A stretch of 64,000 nucleotides of DNA from Nannocystis pusilla (lineage in GTDB: Bacteria > Myxococcota_A > Polyangia > Nannocystales > Nannocystaceae). Of the stretch, positions 1 through 7,942 are shown piece after piece. The stretch lies in contig NZ_JAIRAU010000027.1 in assembly GCF_020073745.1 (NCBI RefSeq), forward strand, positions 576,001-640,000. Reading direction: 5' to 3'. Position numbers and translations under genes: made by a program. The notes under the pieces are model-generated. The model worked only from the letters and a program-made list of their open reading frames with translations. It made no database searches and had not been told where the DNA came from. Within the stretch, counting starts at the first letter, position 1, and the number at the start of each line of letters is the position of its first letter.

Positions 1-513
1 GGCGACGGCGAGCACGAGGCCGTCGTTGTCGGTCAGGCGCAGCCAGGAGTCGGGCTGATCCTCGAAGGCGTTGACGCGGCGGAAGGAGAGCTCGACGGGG
101 TCGCCGACGGCGAGGTCGATGGCGAGGTCGACGGCCTCGAGGTCGATGACGTCGGTCGAGGGGCCGAGGTCCGGGTATTCGCAGTCGAGGATCAGCTCGA
201 GCGCCTCGGCGGTGACGCCGAGGGCGTTGACGATGCAGGAGGCGCTGCGCTCCGTGACGCACACCTCCAAGTCGCACGACGGGCCGGGGACGCCCCATTC
301 GACCTCGAATTGGGCCCTGGCGCCGGTCGGCAGGTCGCAGCCGGAGACGCCGCCCTCGCTGGTGCCCGCGGTCGGTTCGTCGGGGCCGGTGTCGGTGCCG
401 GCCGTGGTGTCGGTGGTGTCGGTGGTGTCGGTGTCGCCGGCCTTGCCGGGAGCGCAGGCGCCGAGGACGGCGAGGAGGAGCACAGGACGTACGTAGTTGA
501 TGTAGACAGGCAT
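1..513 (-). CDS. Lipoprotein, 3' end outside window
   Basis: The minus-strand frame begins at ATG 513-511 and is still open at base 1, giving 171 visible codons. The first 20 residues form a short charged start, a hydrophobic stretch (VLLLAVL) and a lipobox LGAC with Cys20, so the product should be a lipid-anchored envelope protein. A Thr/Asp linker (GDTDTTDTTDTT type) follows, then about 110 residues with regularly spaced Cys and acidic residues that I cannot assign to a family. The linker style is shared with several other lipoproteins in this window. No clear purine-rich ribosome site precedes the ATG, but the start fits the signal peptide exactly. Function unknown. Confidence 0.75.
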   Translation of the reverse strand, partial: MPVYINYVRPVLLLAVLGACAPGKAGDTDTTDTTDTTAGTDTGPDEPTAGTSEGGVSGCDLPTGARAQFEVEWGVPGPSCDLEVCVTERSASCIVNALGVTAEALELILDCEYPDLGPSTDVIDLEAVDLAIDLAVGDPVELSFRRVNAFEDQPDSWLRLTDNDGLVLAVA

Positions 514-595
514 AAGGAAGAGGCCGAGCTTAGGCGGCGCGGGCGTGGCTCCGCAAGACCGCGGCGATCGGTGGTGTCATCCCGTGCCCTGTGAT

Positions 596-718
596 TCATC
601 CGTGATGCCGAGTTGAGGGGTCTTGCGGCCCCTCCGCGTCGTCGGCGACCCGTTGGCGGCGCAAGTAGAGGTCGCGCGGATCGAGCGGCGCGGCGAGGAT
701 GAACAGGTTGCCGGGCAC
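596..718 (-). CDS. Possible small ORF or gene-tail remnant
   Basis: Just downstream of the four-helix membrane protein gene, one minus-strand frame reads PGNLFILAAPLDPRDLYLRR followed by about 20 residues and a TGA stop. The composition (LFILAAPLDPRDLYLRRQRV) is like genuine protein rather than an Arg/Pro-rich antisense frame. The only start is an internal GTG (718-716) with no clear ribosome site. The frame is closed upstream by a stop inside the preceding gene. It may be the tail of a deleted gene. Low confidence. Confidence 0.22.
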   Translation of the reverse strand: MPGNLFILAAPLDPRDLYLRRQRVADDAEGPQDPSTRHHG

Positions 719-746
719 ACCGGCGAGCGGTCGGTCGCGCTGCCGG

Positions 747-1478
747 TCACGCCTTGGCGTCGGCGTCGCCCTCGCGGATCATTCGCAGGAAGGACTTGAT
801 GCCGGCGATGATCTCGCGGTTGTCGGTCAGGCGATCGAGGCTGTCCTCGAACTTGCGGGCGAGGGCGCCGATCTTCTGCTCGAGCTCGACGCGCTGGCGG
901 TCGGTGCGGGCGGTCAGCTGGTCGTGCTCCTCGCGCAGCTTCTTCAGCTCCTCCGCGAGCTTGTCGACGGCGGCCTCGTGCTGGGCGACCTGGCCGCGCA
1001 GCTTCATGACGTCGTCGCGCGGGTAGCGGGTGTCCTCGGCGAGCGCCTCGAGGCGCCGGCGGACCTGCTGGATCGAGGCCATCGCCGGGCGCACGAGGCA
1101 GGACAGCAGGTAGAAGCCGGCGAACGGGTAGCCGAGGTCGCTGTCGGTGAGCAGGGCGAGCGCCAGGGCGACGCCGGCGGAGACGATGTGGATCGTCAGG
1201 CTGGTCATCAGGGTCCAGCGCTTGACCCGCTCGGCGAACGCGAGCTGCTCGTCGGTGACCTTGATGCCGGCGTCCCGCGAGCGCCGCATCTCCGCCAGCA
1301 CCTCGCGCGCCCGGAAGTGCAGGTTCCACGGCAAGGTGATCAGGACGACGAGCCAGATCATCGCCGCGCCGGCCGCTCCCCAGGTCAGCAGCGTGCCCGG
1401 CGGCACGCCGCTCCACACGGCGACGCCGAGCGCGGCGAGGTAGGCGACGATGAGCAGCGCGAGCCCGGAGCCTTGCAT
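747..1478 (-). CDS. Four-helix membrane protein with C-terminal coiled coil
   Basis: 243 residues from ATG 1478-1476. An in-frame upstream extension exists, but it is Arg/Pro-rich and overlaps the divergent HAD gene region, so the start at MQGSGLALLIV is preferred. Four hydrophobic segments lie at about residues 4-23, 30-52, 85-107 and 112-132. A charged region from about 140 to 225 is a probable coiled coil (heptad-like LRGQVAQHEAAVDKLAEELK). The product probably sits in the inner membrane with the coiled coil in the cytoplasm. No enzyme motif is visible and the function is unknown. It is divergent from the HAD hydrolase gene; the 265-bp gap between them should hold both promoters. Confidence 0.72.
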   Translation of the reverse strand: MQGSGLALLIVAYLAALGVAVWSGVPPGTLLTWGAAGAAMIWLVVLITLPWNLHFRAREVLAEMRRSRDAGIKVTDEQLAFAERVKRWTLMTSLTIHIVSAGVALALALLTDSDLGYPFAGFYLLSCLVRPAMASIQQVRRRLEALAEDTRYPRDDVMKLRGQVAQHEAAVDKLAEELKKLREEHDQLTARTDRQRVELEQKIGALARKFEDSLDRLTDNREIIAGIKSFLRMIREGDADAKA

Positions 1479-1743
1479 GCGGCGAGCATAGCCGGGCTCG
1501 CCGCTGCCAGGCGGCGCGGCGTGCTGGGCTGGGAGCGGTGCGAGGGCGGACACGCGCGTCCGCGACGGGGCGTCGGCGGGCTTGAGGACGCGCGGGGCGT
1601 CGCGGTCGCGCGCGCCGCAGGGACGAGCGGGCGACCGCGTGCGGGCGCTCGAGCGGGCCCTTGCGAATGGTCGCGGCCCCGCGGGCGAGCGGCGCTGTCG
1701 TGCGCGCGGTCCGGCGCGTATCCTCCCGCGGCGAGGTGAGGGC

Positions 1744-2418
1744 ATGAACTCCGGCGAGCACACGGTCTTCCTGATCGACGTCGACAACACGCTGCTCGAC
1801 AACGACGCGGTCCAGGCCGACCTGTGCGCCCACCTCGATCGCTCGCTCGGGGCCTGCAACTGCCGCGAGTACTTCGCGGTGCTCGAGGAGCTGCGCGCGG
1901 AGCTCGGCTACGTCGATTACCTGGGGACGCTGCAGCGCTACCGCGCGCGTCACGTCGACGACCAGTCGCTGCTGGCGGTGTCGCACTTCTTGCTCGACTA
2001 TCCGTTCCCCACGCGCCTGTTCGCGGGCGTGCTCGAGCTGCTGGCCGGGCTGCGCCGGCGCGGCGAGGTGGTGATCCTGTCCGACGGCGACGTGGTGTTT
2101 CAGCCGCACAAGATCCGCCGCAGCGGGCTGTGGGAGGCGGTCGACGGGCGCGTGCTCATCTATGTCCACAAGGAGCTGCGCCTCGACGACGTGGCGCGCC
2201 GCCACCCGGCCGACCACTACGTGCTGATCGACGACAAGCTGCGGATCTTGAGCGCGTGCAAGCAGGCGTGGGGCGAGCGCCTGACGACGGTGTGGGTCCG
2301 CCAGGGGCACTACGCGCGCACGCCGGGCCACACGGAGGGGCTCCCGGCGCCGGACGTGGCGGTGGAGGCGATCGCGGAGGTCCTCGACGGGCTGCCCGGG
2401 GCCTCGACGGTCCGTTGA
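1744..2418 (+). CDS. HAD-superfamily hydrolase
   Basis: 224 residues; ATG 1744 follows a good ribosome site (GAGGTGAGG). Motif I is IDVDNTLLD near the N-terminus (Asp12 nucleophile, Asp14 acid/base in DxD form). Motif II is the Ser of ILSDGD at about residue 117. A lysine follows in the KIRR/KELR region, and motif IV is LIDDK at about 163. These are the four catalytic motifs of haloacid-dehalogenase-type phosphatases. The helical stretch between motifs I and II is a C1-type cap. The substrate cannot be read from sequence. The product is cytosolic with no signal. The gene converges on the SGNH-like lipoprotein gene with a 7-bp gap. Confidence 0.85.
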   Translation: MNSGEHTVFLIDVDNTLLDNDAVQADLCAHLDRSLGACNCREYFAVLEELRAELGYVDYLGTLQRYRARHVDDQSLLAVSHFLLDYPFPTRLFAGVLELLAGLRRRGEVVILSDGDVVFQPHKIRRSGLWEAVDGRVLIYVHKELRLDDVARRHPADHYVLIDDKLRILSACKQAWGERLTTVWVRQGHYARTPGHTEGLPAPDVAVEAIAEVLDGLPGASTVR

Positions 2419-2425
2419 ACCGTCC

Positions 2426-3775
2426 TCAGGGGGCCGGCCACGGCACGAGCTGCGGGTCGGGCCAGCGGAACGGGTTGCCCTCGGCGTCGGCGTCGGCGAA
2501 GTGCGTGGTGCAGCCCTGGATGTTGCCGGGCTGGTCGAGCAGGGTCCAGAACGAGCCGCAGACCTGCTCGGAGATGAAGGCGCGGCACTCCTCCATGCTG
2601 TGCCCGCCGATCTCGGGGTCCGTGTAATAGTCGCGCACGAATTCCCACGCCAATTGTTGCAGGTCGCCGGCCGGCTCGGCGGCGACGCCTTGCGGCACCG
2701 GGGCGCCGACGGGCGAGCCGCGGAACACGGCGGCGTGGGTGACGAGCGCGGCGTAGTAGACGCCCAGCGGGGTCAAATGGACGTTGTCGTTGAAGATCAG
2801 GTCCATCTTCTGATTCACCGTACCGCTGATGCCCGCGACCTCGTCGGCGAGCGCCGCCTCGACCAGGCGGACGAGGGCGGCGCCGACCGGCAGTGTGGTG
2901 ATTCGGTCGGGCCGGCCGTCGGCCTCGAGCGTGTGATTGACCTTGGCGGCCACGCACTCCCAGGCGAACAGGGCGTTCTTCTCGTGGGTGATCCACGCCT
3001 CGGGGGCGCTCTTGTCGATGTCGAGCCAGCTGTGATAGAGGAGCGTCTGCCCGGCCGGATTGCCGTCGATGAGGCGATCGTGGTAGTGCCGCAGCAGGCC
3101 GGTGGTGTCCTCCCACTGGATCGTGCCGAGGACGTCGTGCCGCTCGGTGATCACGAGGGTGTCGTACAGCTCGCCCGGGCCGAGGGTCTGCGGCGCGGCG
3201 AGCTCGGCGATGACGTCCATGTCGCTGCCGTCGCGGTTCTTGCCGGTCCTGTAGCCGGGCCAGTCGAGGTTGTCCCAGCCGCCGCCGAGCGTGCGCACGC
3301 GGATCGGCGAACCGATGCCGATCTGCTGGTTGTAATCGAGGTCGACCCCGAGGCCGGCGGCGATCTCGAGCATGTGATCGGCGAGCGGGTTGTCGGTCAG
3401 GCTGTGCCCCGAGATGAAGACGCGCGCGTACTGCCGCTCGCTCCAGCCCGGGTCGACCGGCGGATCGCCGGTGGTGTCGTCGGGGCCGGTGCTGGTGCCC
3501 GGATCGGTGGTGGCAGCGGTGGGGTCGACGCCGGTGCTCCCGGTGGGGTCGACGGCGCCGGTGGTCGGAGCGCCGGTGGTGTCGTCGGTGCTCGAGCCGA
3601 CGGTGGCCTCGCTGCTGCCGGTCGGGTCGCCGCCGGTGGGCGCGTTGCCGGTGGGATCGCCGGTCGAGCCGGTGGTGTCGCCGGCTCCGTCGCCGGGGCA
3701 AGCCGCGAGCGTCGTGCACACGGCGAGGCCGAGGATCCGCAGGCGCGGGTGAACAGGGACCGTAGGAGAAGACAT
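2426..3775 (-). CDS. SGNH/GDSL-hydrolase-like lipoprotein
   Basis: 449 residues with a signal peptide ending in lipobox TLAAC (Cys about 25) and a ~70-residue linker of repeated TGS/DPTG/TDDTTG units. The globular part opens with FISGHSLTDN, which looks like SGNH block I with Ser at about 124, and near residue 333 has DNVHLTPLG, which resembles the block V Asp-x-x-His of these esterases. The middle carries ITERHDV and the Trp/His-rich YHSWLDID. Established for the family: secreted or lipid-anchored SGNH proteins act on esters, often of polysaccharides or lipids. Inference: a cell-surface esterase-like protein; the substrate is unknown. It could also be a non-catalytic relative, since block II and III residues are not obvious. 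Confidence 0.7.
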   Translation of the reverse strand: MSSPTVPVHPRLRILGLAVCTTLAACPGDGAGDTTGSTGDPTGNAPTGGDPTGSSEATVGSSTDDTTGAPTTGAVDPTGSTGVDPTAATTDPGTSTGPDDTTGDPPVDPGWSERQYARVFISGHSLTDNPLADHMLEIAAGLGVDLDYNQQIGIGSPIRVRTLGGGWDNLDWPGYRTGKNRDGSDMDVIAELAAPQTLGPGELYDTLVITERHDVLGTIQWEDTTGLLRHYHDRLIDGNPAGQTLLYHSWLDIDKSAPEAWITHEKNALFAWECVAAKVNHTLEADGRPDRITTLPVGAALVRLVEAALADEVAGISGTVNQKMDLIFNDNVHLTPLGVYYAALVTHAAVFRGSPVGAPVPQGVAAEPAGDLQQLAWEFVRDYYTDPEIGGHSMEECRAFISEQVCGSFWTLLDQPGNIQGCTTHFADADAEGNPFRWPDPQLVPWPAP

Positions 3776-3963
3776 GCCGGCGACGCTAGCGGAACCGGCC
3801 GCCGGTTGGCAATCGCTGCGCCTGTCACGATCATTCCCGATCTCGTGGACGGGTGATGATCGTCGCGCTGCTCACAATCGAGCCGGCGCATCACGGCGCG
3901 CGGGCGAATGGGTATTCCATGCGACGCGGGGCGGCGGCGTCCGCAGAGGCGGTGGGCGCGGGA

Positions 3964-4548
3964 TCACCAGCACGAGCGCGGCTCGAAGCGCACGGCGAAG
4001 TTGTTGCCGTAGTCGCTGTCCCATTCGCCGCCGGCCTCGGCCGCGAGCTCGATGTCCCACGCGTTGAGCCCGCCGAGGCCGTCGAAGGCCCAGTAGAACA
4101 GGTGCTGCTCGACGGCAGTGGGCTCGCTGCACAGCCACTTGCCGCTCTGGTACGGATCGAAGGTCACGTCGTCGCAGTAGTCCGGCGCGTGCGGGCCGTT
4201 GGGGCACCAGTAACAGCCGCGGGGGCCGGAGTCGAGCAGCACGTAGGCGTCGTCGTGGGCGCCCGGAAAGGCCTCGAGCATCGCGTCGTGGCCGTTGAGC
4301 GCGACGTAGAGGTTGATCTCGTCGTCGGCGTGGTCGTCGCGCAGGTAGCCGTCGTAGGCGATCGTGAGCTTGTAGTGCTGATCCCACGGATCGACGAAGT
4401 CGCGGATCACCTCGAACGGCCCGGAGTAGAGGGTCTCGGTGAGGCTGCACATGTCGTAGTCCGGCGGGTAGTTGGAGGCCTGCGCGGAGGTCGAGGCGAG
4501 GCCGAGCGCGAGGGTGCAGAGGATGAATGCAGACGAGCGGGCTTTCAT
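3964..4548 (-). CDS. Secreted protein of unknown function
   Basis: 194 residues with a clean type I signal peptide: MKARS start, hydrophobic FILCTLALGLAS, and AQA before SNYPPDY. The mature part is acidic and rich in Tyr, Trp and Cys (paired Cys in CYWCPNG, YCDD, LCSE and the terminal SCW), which suggests disulfides and export to the periplasm or outside. No domain is recognised. The start is fixed by the signal peptide. It is transcribed away from the 455-bp gap upstream and is probably monocistronic. Confidence 0.75.
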   Translation of the reverse strand: MKARSSAFILCTLALGLASTSAQASNYPPDYDMCSLTETLYSGPFEVIRDFVDPWDQHYKLTIAYDGYLRDDHADDEINLYVALNGHDAMLEAFPGAHDDAYVLLDSGPRGCYWCPNGPHAPDYCDDVTFDPYQSGKWLCSEPTAVEQHLFYWAFDGLGGLNAWDIELAAEAGGEWDSDYGNNFAVRFEPRSCW

Positions 4549-5003
4549 GCGGCACGGACCTTACACGCGGCGGGGCGCAGGTCCAGCCCGAGTCGTGGCG
4601 CGGGGCAATGGGGGCAGCGTGCGGTTCGCCGCGACTCGCGGGCCGGTGGCGGAATCGTGCGCGCAGGCGCGGTGGGTCGTCGGGTTCGACGAGCTTCGCG
4701 TCGCAGGTGGACTCCTGCGGGGAAATCCGTGCGTCCGTGCGGCCCCACCGCGGGGGGCTCGGACCCGATGCGTCGCCGCGCGTGCGCGGGCGCGGCCGCC
4801 GAGGCGGGCACAGCATTGGCGGTCGAGCAAGCGCTCCGAGCCATGCCGGGCCTCGCCGACCGCGGCCCTCATCACAAATGTCTCAGGAGGCTGAAGAATA
4901 TTCTCATGTCGGGCCTGCGTTGGCCGCGCGTGGCCTCGCTTGCGCAACGATCTTGCCGGGACCCTGACTGGCACGTCTCGTGCTTATCTATACAGTTCAA
5001 CGC
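4549..5003. other. Intergenic, 455 bp, divergent promoter region
   Basis: Lies between two divergent secreted-protein genes. Base composition drops near 4875-4990. TATCTA/TATACA-like sequence at about 4986-4994 sits only 10-18 bases before the ATG at 5004, so a very short leader or leaderless transcript is possible. No coding frame or strong repeat was seen. Confidence 0.4.
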
Positions 5004-5537
5004 ATGCGTGCCTCCGACATCGTGATCGTGCTGAGCGCCCTCGCCACCAGCGGCCTCGCCTGCGCGTCAGCCCCCAAACCCGAAGCGACGGAGGTCCCCG
5101 CCGGGCCCGCTCCACGAGGGGAGGCCGCCTGTCGCCACGAGCTCGGCCGTTGCGGCGGGCACACGCCCGGCGACGGCAAGTGCGGTGGTGCCGCTGCGGA
5201 TTCTTCCTCAATCGTAAAAAATGGGCTCGAGGAGGTCGTGCTCGAGCCCGGGAAGTTCGCCGAGATCAACCTCGAGATGGCCGAAGGGACCTCGACCGAG
5301 GTGACGTTCACGGCCGCGGGTGGACCGCTCGAGTGGAACGTCCACAGCCACGACGGCGACCAGGTCGTCATCCACAGCCAGGGCACCGGCACGGAAGGCA
5401 AGGTCCGTTTCGTGGCGCCGCGCGCGGGCCTCTATTCGTACCTGTGGACCAACGCCAGCGCGGCGCCGATTCGTCTGACGGCCCATCTCGCGGCGAACGG
5501 TCAGGTCCGCGTGCATTCCATCGAACCCGGCCAGTGA
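5004..5537 (+). CDS. Secreted beta-rich (lipo)protein
   Basis: 177 residues starting at MRASDIVIVLSAL. A start 24 bases upstream (MLIYTVQ) is in frame but spoils the signal peptide. The signal ends at SGLAC or ACAS, so either a lipobox (Cys23) or type I cleavage is possible. After a Cys-rich segment with HELGRCGGHTPGDGKCGG comes a ~95-residue beta-sandwich-like region (EINLEMAEGTSTEVTF to LAANGQVRVHS) that resembles small adhesive or GOLD-like folds by pattern only. Function unknown. It precedes the copper island, but nothing in it proves a copper role. Confidence 0.68.
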   Translation: MRASDIVIVLSALATSGLACASAPKPEATEVPAGPAPRGEAACRHELGRCGGHTPGDGKCGGAAADSSSIVKNGLEEVVLEPGKFAEINLEMAEGTSTEVTFTAAGGPLEWNVHSHDGDQVVIHSQGTGTEGKVRFVAPRAGLYSYLWTNASAAPIRLTAHLAANGQVRVHSIEPGQ

Positions 5538-5719
5538 TCTTGGAGTGACGCATGCGACATCTCTTTAACATAAAGAAGGCTGCATGATGGGCGTCCTGCA
5601 GGTGGGAGCGTCGCCGTGAGCGCCGATCGCGTCCGGCCGTGAAGACCCGCTCGTGGCGAGCGCGACAACTGCGCGGCGTAATGCTCCTTCGCCCTCAACG
5701 TCCTGTGAATGACCAGTCC

Positions 5720-5992
5720 ATGCGACACCGACCCAGCACCCCGATCGCCATGATCTTCACCGTCCTCCTCGCCGCCTGCGGCGCGGACCACAAGAGCACC
5801 GACGCCGCGACGCACGCGGGTACGCACGGCGGCGGCGACACCGCGGACACGACGACGGCGACGACGGGCGAGAGCACGACGCCGACCACGGCGGCGGCCG
5901 TGATGGCGGGCACGCGCCACGTCTACCGCGTCAAGGCGGTCAACGCGGGCGGTGAAGGCGTGTCCGCCGAGCTGACGGTCCAGGTCCCCTGA
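5720..5992 (+). CDS. Short lipoprotein ending in an FN3-type strand
   Basis: 90 residues from ATG 5720. The signal peptide ends in LLAAC, followed by a His/Thr/Gly linker (THAGTHGGGDTADTTTATTG) and only about 30 further residues. Those read GTRHVYRVKAVNAGGEGVSA and resemble the last two strands of a fibronectin type III domain. A lipobox plus linker joined to the tail of an FN3 domain looks like an internal deletion of a larger surface protein, but the frame is intact and it may still be expressed. An upstream in-frame start at 5639 would add a region that is not signal-like. Confidence 0.55.
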   Translation: MRHRPSTPIAMIFTVLLAACGADHKSTDAATHAGTHGGGDTADTTTATTGESTTPTTAAAVMAGTRHVYRVKAVNAGGEGVSAELTVQVP

Positions 5993-6177
5993 TTCGGCCG
6001 AGGCCGCTGGGGTGGCATTTTTGCAGCGCCGCGCCCGGCGTGTCGCCATCGTCGGCTCGCGTCGCGGGGCGCACTCAGGATATCGTCGGCCTGACCGGCA
6101 GCTCATGATGCCGGCCGGGACGGACTCGAGGGCTCGCGCGGGCGTGGTCAGTCACCAGCCAAATTTCGAGGACAATC

Positions 6178-7524
6178 ATGAAAGACGTGAAACTCAGTCG
6201 AAGGCAGGCCCTCCTGGCCAGTGCCACCATCGGCGGCGCGGCCACGGCGCTGGCGAGTCGCCAGGCGCATGCCGCGGCTCCGGTGCACAGGTGGGAGTCG
6301 AGCTACAGCGGCGGAGCGGCCTCGGCCGCCCGGGCGCCGGGACAGCCGGGGCGCGACTATCAGCCGACGATCACGCCCGGGGGCGCGACGCTGCCGTGGA
6401 AGATCGTCGACGGCGTGAAGGTCTATCACCTCGTCGCCGAGGAGGTCGATCACGAGTTCGCTCCCGGCCTCCGCGCGCTCTGTTGGGGCTACAACGGCAG
6501 GGTCCACGGGCCGACGATCGAGGCGGTCGAGGGCGATCGCGTGCGGGTGTACGTCACCAACAAGCTGCCCGCGCCGACGACGGTCCACTGGCACGGCATC
6601 TTCCTGCCGAACGGCATGGACGGGGTCGGCGGCCTCAATCAACGCTCGATCGCGCCGGGCGAGACGTTCCGCTACGAGTGGACGTTCAAGCAGTCCGGTA
6701 CCTTCATGTACCATTCGCACCACGACGAGATGACGCAGATGGCACTCGGCATGCTGGGCATGATCGTGGTCCATCCGCGACCGGCGCCGCCGGGGTACCG
6801 CGTCGATCGGGACTTCGTGATCATGCTGAGCGAGTGGAAGATCGTGCCGGGCGCGAAGCGGCCCGACCCCAACGAGATGACGGACTTCAACGTCCTGACG
6901 ATGAACGCGAAGGCGTACCCCGGCACGGCGCCCCTGGTGTGCCGCACCGGCGAGCGGGTGCGGATCCGCTTCGGCAACCTCAGCGCGATGGATCACCACC
7001 CGATCCACCTGCACGGGTACTACTGGAAGGTGGTGGCCACCGACGGCGGCCCGCTGCCGGTGTCGGCGCAGTGGCCGGAGACCACGGTGCTGGTGCCCGT
7101 GGGCAGCACGCGAGACGTCGAGTTCGTCGCCGACGCGCCCGGAGACTGGGCGATGCACTGTCACATGACGCACCACGTGATGAATCAGATGGGGCACGAC
7201 CTGCCCAACATGATCGGCGTCGATGCGCGCAAGGTCGGCGCGCTCGGCGGGCGCGTGGTCCCGGGCTACATGCCGATGGGGCAGCACGGGATGGGCGACA
7301 TGGCGGCGATGGGGATGGCTGTCCCGAAGAACAGCATCCCGATGGTCGGCGCCAGGGGGCCGTTCGACGACATCACGATGGGCGGGATGTTCACGATCGT
7401 GAAGGTGCGCGACGAGGACATCGGCGACGGAAGTCAGGACCCCGGCTGGTACAAGCACCCGCCGGGCACGGTGGCCGATCTGGCGCGGAAGGAGGACATG
7501 GATCGTGACGGCATCAAGGCATGA
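6178..7524 (+). CDS. Multicopper oxidase, Tat-exported
   Basis: 448 residues; GAGGA ribosome site before ATG 6178. The N-terminus has a Tat signal (SRRQALLASA, cleavage near AHAAA). All four copper motifs are present: TVHWHG (about 137-141), YHSHHDEM (about 179), HPIHLHG (about 275) and HCHMTHHVMNQM (about 328), which supplies His and an axial Met for the type 1 copper. The tail after residue 370 is Met/His-rich. Known for the family: periplasmic copper oxidases such as CueO and CopA-type enzymes oxidise Cu(I) or phenols with reduction of O2. It heads an overlapping run with the His-rich lipoprotein and TolC-like genes, so copper detoxification in the periplasm is the likely role. Confidence 0.93.
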   Translation: MKDVKLSRRQALLASATIGGAATALASRQAHAAAPVHRWESSYSGGAASAARAPGQPGRDYQPTITPGGATLPWKIVDGVKVYHLVAEEVDHEFAPGLRALCWGYNGRVHGPTIEAVEGDRVRVYVTNKLPAPTTVHWHGIFLPNGMDGVGGLNQRSIAPGETFRYEWTFKQSGTFMYHSHHDEMTQMALGMLGMIVVHPRPAPPGYRVDRDFVIMLSEWKIVPGAKRPDPNEMTDFNVLTMNAKAYPGTAPLVCRTGERVRIRFGNLSAMDHHPIHLHGYYWKVVATDGGPLPVSAQWPETTVLVPVGSTRDVEFVADAPGDWAMHCHMTHHVMNQMGHDLPNMIGVDARKVGALGGRVVPGYMPMGQHGMGDMAAMGMAVPKNSIPMVGARGPFDDITMGGMFTIVKVRDEDIGDGSQDPGWYKHPPGTVADLARKEDMDRDGIKA

Positions 7525-7942
7525 CGCTCCCGCACGCGCGCGGCGCGGTGCACAGATCGTCTTCGCGGCGTTGCTCGCTGCGCTGCCGGCCTGCCGCGCA
7601 GGTCTGCCGCCCGAGCCTCCCGGGGCCGATCCGGCGGACGCGAACGCAGCCGCAGCCCCGTATCAGGCGCGGGCGAACCCCTACGAGACCTCGGCGTTCA
7701 CCGAGGCGCCGGACGGCGGGCATTCCGGGCACTCCGGGCACGAGCACACGGGGCATTCGGGGCACATGAACCACGGGGCAGCCGCCGATGAGCACGCCGG
7801 TCACGGACATGGGGGCCATGAGGGCGGTGCCACGAAAGCCAGGTCCGAACATGCAGGCCACGAAGACGTGGTGAACACGAAATCTCCGCGAGGCGAGGTC
7901 GCGCCGGCGACCGCTCCGGAGCAGGAGGGTGCTCTGCGATGA
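7505..7942 (+). CDS. Histidine-rich lipoprotein, probable metal binder
   Basis: 145 residues from GTG 7505, which overlaps the 3' end of the oxidase gene by 20 bases. The signal peptide ends in lipobox LPAC (Cys about 30). The C-terminal half is packed with HSGHSGHEHTGHSGH-type repeats (more than 15 His), a composition typical of periplasmic copper or zinc buffers. No folded domain is evident. The tight overlap with the oxidase upstream and the ATGA overlap with the TolC-like gene downstream imply translational coupling and a shared metal-resistance function. Inference: a periplasmic metal sponge that hands metal to the oxidase or efflux machinery. Confidence 0.82.
   Translation: MTASRHDAPARARRGAQIVFAALLAALPACRAGLPPEPPGADPADANAAAAPYQARANPYETSAFTEAPDGGHSGHSGHEHTGHSGHMNHGAAADEHAGHGHGGHEGGATKARSEHAGHEDVVNTKSPRGEVAPATAPEQEGALR

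Noticed and set aside
577..2331. A 584-codon minus-strand frame
   Set aside because: It spans the HAD gene antisense and then reads a wrong frame of the membrane protein; composition is Arg/Ala-rich.
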